NCBI RefSeq assembly: GCF_003269425.1
Contig: NZ_CP030104.1
Coordinates: 3,443,001 to 3,507,000 of the forward strand
Origin: Flagellimonas maritima
GTDB taxonomy: Bacteria > Bacteroidota > Bacteroidia > Flavobacteriales > Flavobacteriaceae
Length of the DNA: 64,000 bases
Direction of reading: 5' to 3'
Made by a program: the position numbers and the translations under genes. Position 1 is the stretch's first letter, and each line of letters begins with the position of its first letter. Below are positions 60,522-64,000 of the stretch, piece by piece. Below the pieces are notes generated by a model. That model was given only the letters and a program-made list of their open reading frames with translations. It had not been told where the DNA came from and did not search any database.

Positions 60522-61655
60522 TTAACGCCACCATGTATCTTTTGGTTCAGGAAATTTATCAAGGATTATTGGTTCACCGATTTTGGGTGTTATCAATGGA
60601 ACCTTGAGTTCTTTTGCCGTTTTGGAGATACGCTCAATAGGGTCTGTCCAAGAATGAAGTGAGAGCTTGAATGCTCCCCAATGTATGGGCATAATGTATT
60701 TGGCTTTCACATCCAACCCTGCTTGCACTGTCTCCTCGGGAAACATATGAATATCAGGCCAAGATTCATTATACTGCCCACATTCCATCAAGGCAAAATC
60801 AAATGGGCCGTACTTTTGCCCTATTTCCTTAAAATGATTGGCATAGCCGCTATCGCCGCTAAAGAAAATGTTTTCGGTCTCCGACTGGATTATCCATGAA
60901 CTCCATAATGTACTTTGACGGTCATTGATCTTTCGCCCAGAGAAATGTTGCGCTGGAGTACAGACAAATTTCAAACCATCAAAATTTTGTTCTTCCCACC
61001 AATCCAATTCTGTTATTTTATTTTGTGGCACACCCCACGCCCGTAAATGGATACCAACACCCAGCGGTGTGTAAAAATGTCCGACCTTATGTTTTAAATT
61101 GCGAATGGATTCATAATCTAGATGGTCGTAGTGATCATGAGAGATCAAAACAGCATCAATTTGTGGCAGTTTTTCTATTTGCAATGGTAGTTCTTTACTA
61201 AAACGTCCACTTCCCAACAATGGATGTGGTGCCGGTACATTGCTTAGCATGGGATCTATCAATATATTTTTATTGCTTATTTGTAAGAGAAAAGCAGAAT
61301 GCCCAAACCAAATCATTCTTGTATCACTATTGTAATCAGCTATAGCTGCTGAATCCAACTTTTGAACTTGAATTGGTTCTTCAGGTACTCCTTTGGGAAC
61401 TTTTGTAAAGAAAAATTTTCTTGCAATTCCCAACGTCTGCCAGAAACCCAAATCTTCAGGTACATTCTTTACATTTTTAAATTTACCATTTGAAAAATTA
61501 GCTGAACCGGAATAACTTTTTTGAAGCTCATTAGTAACATTTCCTCCAAAGCTTGGGTAAAAATTTACAAAGATGAAATATATGATGACAAGAATCCCAA
61601 TGAGGCCCAAAATGAAGAAAAGCATTCTTTTTAAATTTTTTTTTAGCCTCTTCAA
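60522..61655 (-). CDS. MBL-fold metal-dependent hydrolase (NAPE-PLD/UlaG-like), membrane-anchored
   Basis: A 377-aa protein with one N-terminal membrane helix (residues 10-33). The metallo-beta-lactamase motif SHDHYDHLD lies near residue 165, with MIWFGHSAFLLQI before it, the WWEEQNFDGLKF strand, FFSGDSGYANHF and HWGAFKLSLH as further metal ligands. The arrangement resembles N-acylphosphatidylethanolamine phospholipase D-like proteins of bacteria. Substrate unknown. The sugar dehydrogenase gene lies just upstream and may be on the same transcript. Confidence 0.92.
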   Translation of the reverse strand: MKRLKKNLKRMLFFILGLIGILVIIYFIFVNFYPSFGGNVTNELQKSYSGSANFSNGKFKNVKNVPEDLGFWQTLGIARKFFFTKVPKGVPEEPIQVQKLDSAAIADYNSDTRMIWFGHSAFLLQISNKNILIDPMLSNVPAPHPLLGSGRFSKELPLQIEKLPQIDAVLISHDHYDHLDYESIRNLKHKVGHFYTPLGVGIHLRAWGVPQNKITELDWWEEQNFDGLKFVCTPAQHFSGRKINDRQSTLWSSWIIQSETENIFFSGDSGYANHFKEIGQKYGPFDFALMECGQYNESWPDIHMFPEETVQAGLDVKAKYIMPIHWGAFKLSLHSWTDPIERISKTAKELKVPLITPKIGEPIILDKFPEPKDTWWR

Positions 61656-61675
61656 TAACTGGATTTTTTCAGTCC

Positions 61676-62875
61676 TTAGTTTATGCTCGCCACTTGAGTA
61701 TCAGAATAGGAAACCCTATAAATAGCATCTCCGTAGTCATCGGAAATCAACATGGACCCGTCTTCCAAGAACAAAATATCTACAGGCCTGCCAAATTGTT
61801 CTTGGCTGTCCTCATTGAGCCAACCATCCAAAAAAGTTTCATAGCTTACAGCTTTATTACCTTCTAATTTAACCAGTGAAATTTTATAACCAACTTTTGA
61901 AGAACGGTTCCAAGAGCCATGTTCTGCTATAAAAGCATGGCCTTTATACTCGCTAGGGAACATATTGCCGGTATAAAATTTAACTGCCAAAGGGGCTACA
62001 TGTGCTCCTAAATTCTGTACGGGAGGTATGAAATCAGCGCATGGAAATTTATCTCCAAACTCTGGGTCCTTTACCGTTCCTCCGTGGCAGTAGGGATAAC
62101 CAAAATGATCACCTGGGACAGTAACTTTATTAAGTTCACAGGGAGGTATGTCGTCTCCCATCATGTCGCGCCCGTTATCCGTAAACCAAAGTTCTCCAGT
62201 TTCTGGGTGCCATGTAAAGCCCACTGTATTTCTAACCCCTTTGGCATATATTTCCCTATCGCTCCCGTCCGGGTCCATACGTGTAATAGATGCAAAACGT
62301 TCATCTTCACTTTCACAGATATTGCAAGGTGCGCCAACGGGGACATATAATTTTCCATCTGGACCAAAAGCAATGTACTTCCATCCGTGATGAAATTCCT
62401 TTGGATAATCATCGTAAATTACTTCGGGTTGTGGCGGGTTGGACAAATTCTGTTCTATATTTGGATATTTGAGCAACCGCCCAACTTCCGCAACATATAA
62501 AGCTCCGTCCCTAAAAGCTATTCCGTTTGGAACTTCCAGTGTTGAATCCAAAACCATTATTTTTTCAGCCTTAAAATCGCCATCAGTGTCTTTGAGTGCG
62601 TAAACTGTATTTTCATTTCTGGTTCCCACGAAAAGCGTATCGTCATCGCCCATTGCCATAGATCGAGCACCGTCGATTCCTTCTGCGAATACCGAAATTT
62701 TAAATCCATCAGGCAGGTTTAAATTTTCTATCGGGAGATTGGTGGTATCAACCTGATTTTCTTCGTTTTCCCCAATAGGTTCTTTAGGTCCTTCTTTTTT
62801 TTCGTTGCAAGATGTGATGTATGAGATCAATAAGGAAGAAAGAATCAATTTTAGGGCCAAGGGTTTTAATTTCAT
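61676..62875 (-). CDS. Soluble PQQ-dependent aldose/sorbosone dehydrogenase-like lipoprotein
   Basis: From the ATG at 62875 the protein is 399 aa with lipobox YITSC (cysteine at residue 23). The upstream in-frame start at 62974 would add residues not compatible with a signal peptide. A six-bladed propeller is indicated by repeated strands (LFVGTRNENTVYALKD, LYVAEVGRLLKY, LWFTDNGRDMMGDD, EFHHGWKYIAFGPDGKLYV read as EFHHGWKYIAFG and GKLYV), as in the GDH/sorbosone dehydrogenase family, which uses PQQ. The substrate is not certain. Confidence 0.88.
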   Translation of the reverse strand: MKLKPLALKLILSSLLISYITSCNEKKEGPKEPIGENEENQVDTTNLPIENLNLPDGFKISVFAEGIDGARSMAMGDDDTLFVGTRNENTVYALKDTDGDFKAEKIMVLDSTLEVPNGIAFRDGALYVAEVGRLLKYPNIEQNLSNPPQPEVIYDDYPKEFHHGWKYIAFGPDGKLYVPVGAPCNICESEDERFASITRMDPDGSDREIYAKGVRNTVGFTWHPETGELWFTDNGRDMMGDDIPPCELNKVTVPGDHFGYPYCHGGTVKDPEFGDKFPCADFIPPVQNLGAHVAPLAVKFYTGNMFPSEYKGHAFIAEHGSWNRSSKVGYKISLVKLEGNKAVSYETFLDGWLNEDSQEQFGRPVDILFLEDGSMLISDDYGDAIYRVSYSDTQVASIN

Positions 62876-63030
62876 GATTTTGTTGGTTACATTCCATTTA
62901 ACGTAAAAACTTTTTTTTAAATATAAAACTATGATAAAATTGTATCTGGTTTTTGTGAATACTTCTTTAATCAAGAGTTCAATATATAAAGGTCATATTT
63001 TGATTAATATGTTGTATTATATTTTCTTAA

Positions 63031-64000
63031 TTATTCTTCCCAAAAATCAGGTACTTCTGTAGTTCCATAAACCGTACAGTCTATACATCCCCTTGGACTT
63101 ACTATATATAGATTTTGAAGAGGAGTGGGCTCCTCACCTCTGTATTTATGTGTACCGGATTTGATAAGATCAAAAAGTATTGGACTACTTAAAGGATATT
63201 GATCAGTAGGACAATCTCTTATAAAATTAGGTGGGTCATTGTCCGAAAAAAAATCTTCGTACTCCAAGAATATTCTCTGCGAGTTTACCTGTGAAACCTC
63301 GAAAAGTCCCAATACCCTTGTTCCGTTAGTGTTTTCAGCAACAATATTGCCTTTTATAAAACCCGGTTGCGTTTGGGCAAAAACCGTACGTACATTTGAA
63401 AAATCGCGCAAATCTTCATAAAATGTCTGGGCGGTCCGTGATTGAACATACTGGTTCACTAATATACTGTACCTACTACGAAGTTCAAAAGCTGTTTTGG
63501 GAAGGAATCTAACTGGGAAATCCCGTATCCTGCTTTCTGATAAATTTTCAGCAGTCGCTATCAATATTTCGTTTGAGAGCTGTGTTCGATAACAAATATT
63601 TTCCTCCCTAGTTTTAGCAACTCTCTCTAGCGTTGGAGGTGTTTCGGAAACAACTACTAAATCGTAAATAGGATCAGCCACGGAAACTACTTTAAAGGTC
63701 TCCTCATAATCATATCTGTAAAAAACTGCTTCACCCTCTGGATCGAAGCTGTTTGCCAATATTGAAATACCCTCTTGTCCATTATCATCAGTACTTCTTA
63801 CGGGTATTATACCCTCTAGTTCCGCATCTTGCGAAATTAATAATGGCCCTGCTCTAAAAGAATTTCCATTTGAGGTATTTATGGAAAGTGTATAGGAAAC
63901 TCCAGATTGAACACCAAAAGTAGCATCAGAGATATAAGTACCAGGTTCGGCCTCACTGAATACGAAGTTGTTACCCATATCGTCGGATATTGAAACGCTT
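63031..64000 (-). CDS. DUF4249 family protein (partial, cut by right edge)
   Basis: The reading frame continues beyond the window, so the N-terminus with its expected lipoprotein signal is missing; about 323 residues are seen. The RSRYSILVNQYVQSRTAQTFYEDL segment (as RSRYSILVNQYVQS and AQTFYEDL), QTQPGFIKGNIV and a late cysteine pair CIDC fit DUF4249, a family encoded next to TonB-dependent receptors in Bacteroidota. The partner receptor would be expected upstream, beyond the window. Confidence 0.85.
   Translation of the reverse strand, partial: SVSISDDMGNNFVFSEAEPGTYISDATFGVQSGVSYTLSINTSNGNSFRAGPLLISQDAELEGIIPVRSTDDNGQEGISILANSFDPEGEAVFYRYDYEETFKVVSVADPIYDLVVVSETPPTLERVAKTREENICYRTQLSNEILIATAENLSESRIRDFPVRFLPKTAFELRSRYSILVNQYVQSRTAQTFYEDLRDFSNVRTVFAQTQPGFIKGNIVAENTNGTRVLGLFEVSQVNSQRIFLEYEDFFSDNDPPNFIRDCPTDQYPLSSPILFDLIKSGTHKYRGEEPTPLQNLYIVSPRGCIDCTVYGTTEVPDFWEE

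Overview
The window reads as a chromosomal segment of a low-GC marine-type Bacteroidota, most likely a member of the Flavobacteriaceae. The grounds are AT-rich spacers, almost no Shine-Dalgarno sites, one candidate TTG-N22-AATTTTTG promoter close to the flavobacterial consensus, many short lipoproteins ending in LxxC, a DUF4249 protein, a short (286 aa) RpoD-type sigma factor of Bacteroidota type, and a GG-Bacteroidales-type peptide precursor. No rRNA, tRNA or CRISPR array was seen.

Region 1 (1-9.8 kb) is a molybdenum hydroxylase locus. A two-subunit IorAB/xanthine-dehydrogenase-like enzyme is followed on the same strand by cofactor genes: moaD, moaA, mobA, a moeB-rhodanese fusion, moeA, an xdhC-like insertion factor and a mocA-like cytidylyltransferase. 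The row ends in a secreted amidohydrolase broken by a one-base frameshift. moaC and moaE are not in the window. A second, paralogous hydroxylase with its own dihaem cytochrome c lies at 22.9-26.2 kb on the minus strand and is probably served by the same cofactor genes.

Region 2 (10-27.2 kb) is ordinary chromosomal content: a GntR regulator with a perfect 14-bp palindromic operator, a periplasmic trehalase, an ArsR/SRPBCC pair, a large BNR-propeller protein, a methyltransferase, an alpha/beta hydrolase, a Gfo/Idh/MocA oxidoreductase and a universal stress protein.

Region 3 (27.2-43.1 kb) is an accessory island, visibly more AT-rich and full of repeats. A perfect 48-bp direct repeat (28082-28129 and 37845-37892) flanks a membrane-anchored STAND NTPase, a ParDE toxin-antitoxin pair, a propeller lipoprotein, a truncated C39-like domain, a thioredoxin lipoprotein and a RadC-like JAMM protein. 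A repeat family of about 100-300 bp occurs four times; three copies end in attC-like imperfect palindromes with ATAAC/GTTAT termini, so the genes between them look like cassettes. Next to the right 48-bp copy is a tightly coupled minus-strand operon that I consider the most interesting feature of the window: a Dcm-type cytosine-5 methyltransferase, an 859-aa protein that joins an EcoRII-N-like DNA-recognition domain, a MutL/Hsp90-type GHKL ATPase and a second, histidine-kinase-type ATPase module, and a receiver-like 431-aa protein. It looks like a methylation-linked signalling or defence system with no recognisable nuclease.

Region 4 (43.2-64 kb) returns to chromosomal genes (M23 peptidase, RpoD-type sigma factor, MscS channel, App1-like phosphatase, DUF2254, MBL hydrolase, sugar dehydrogenase, DUF4249 protein cut by the right edge). 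Two items stand out: a LytS-type kinase fused in frame to a LytTR domain with the catalytic and receiver parts missing (46.4-47.3 kb), and a small peptide locus (49.2-52.7 kb) with a double-glycine, four-cysteine precursor, a C39-like/VKOR/thioredoxin fusion protein, and a converging pair of genes, one glycosyltransferase-like.
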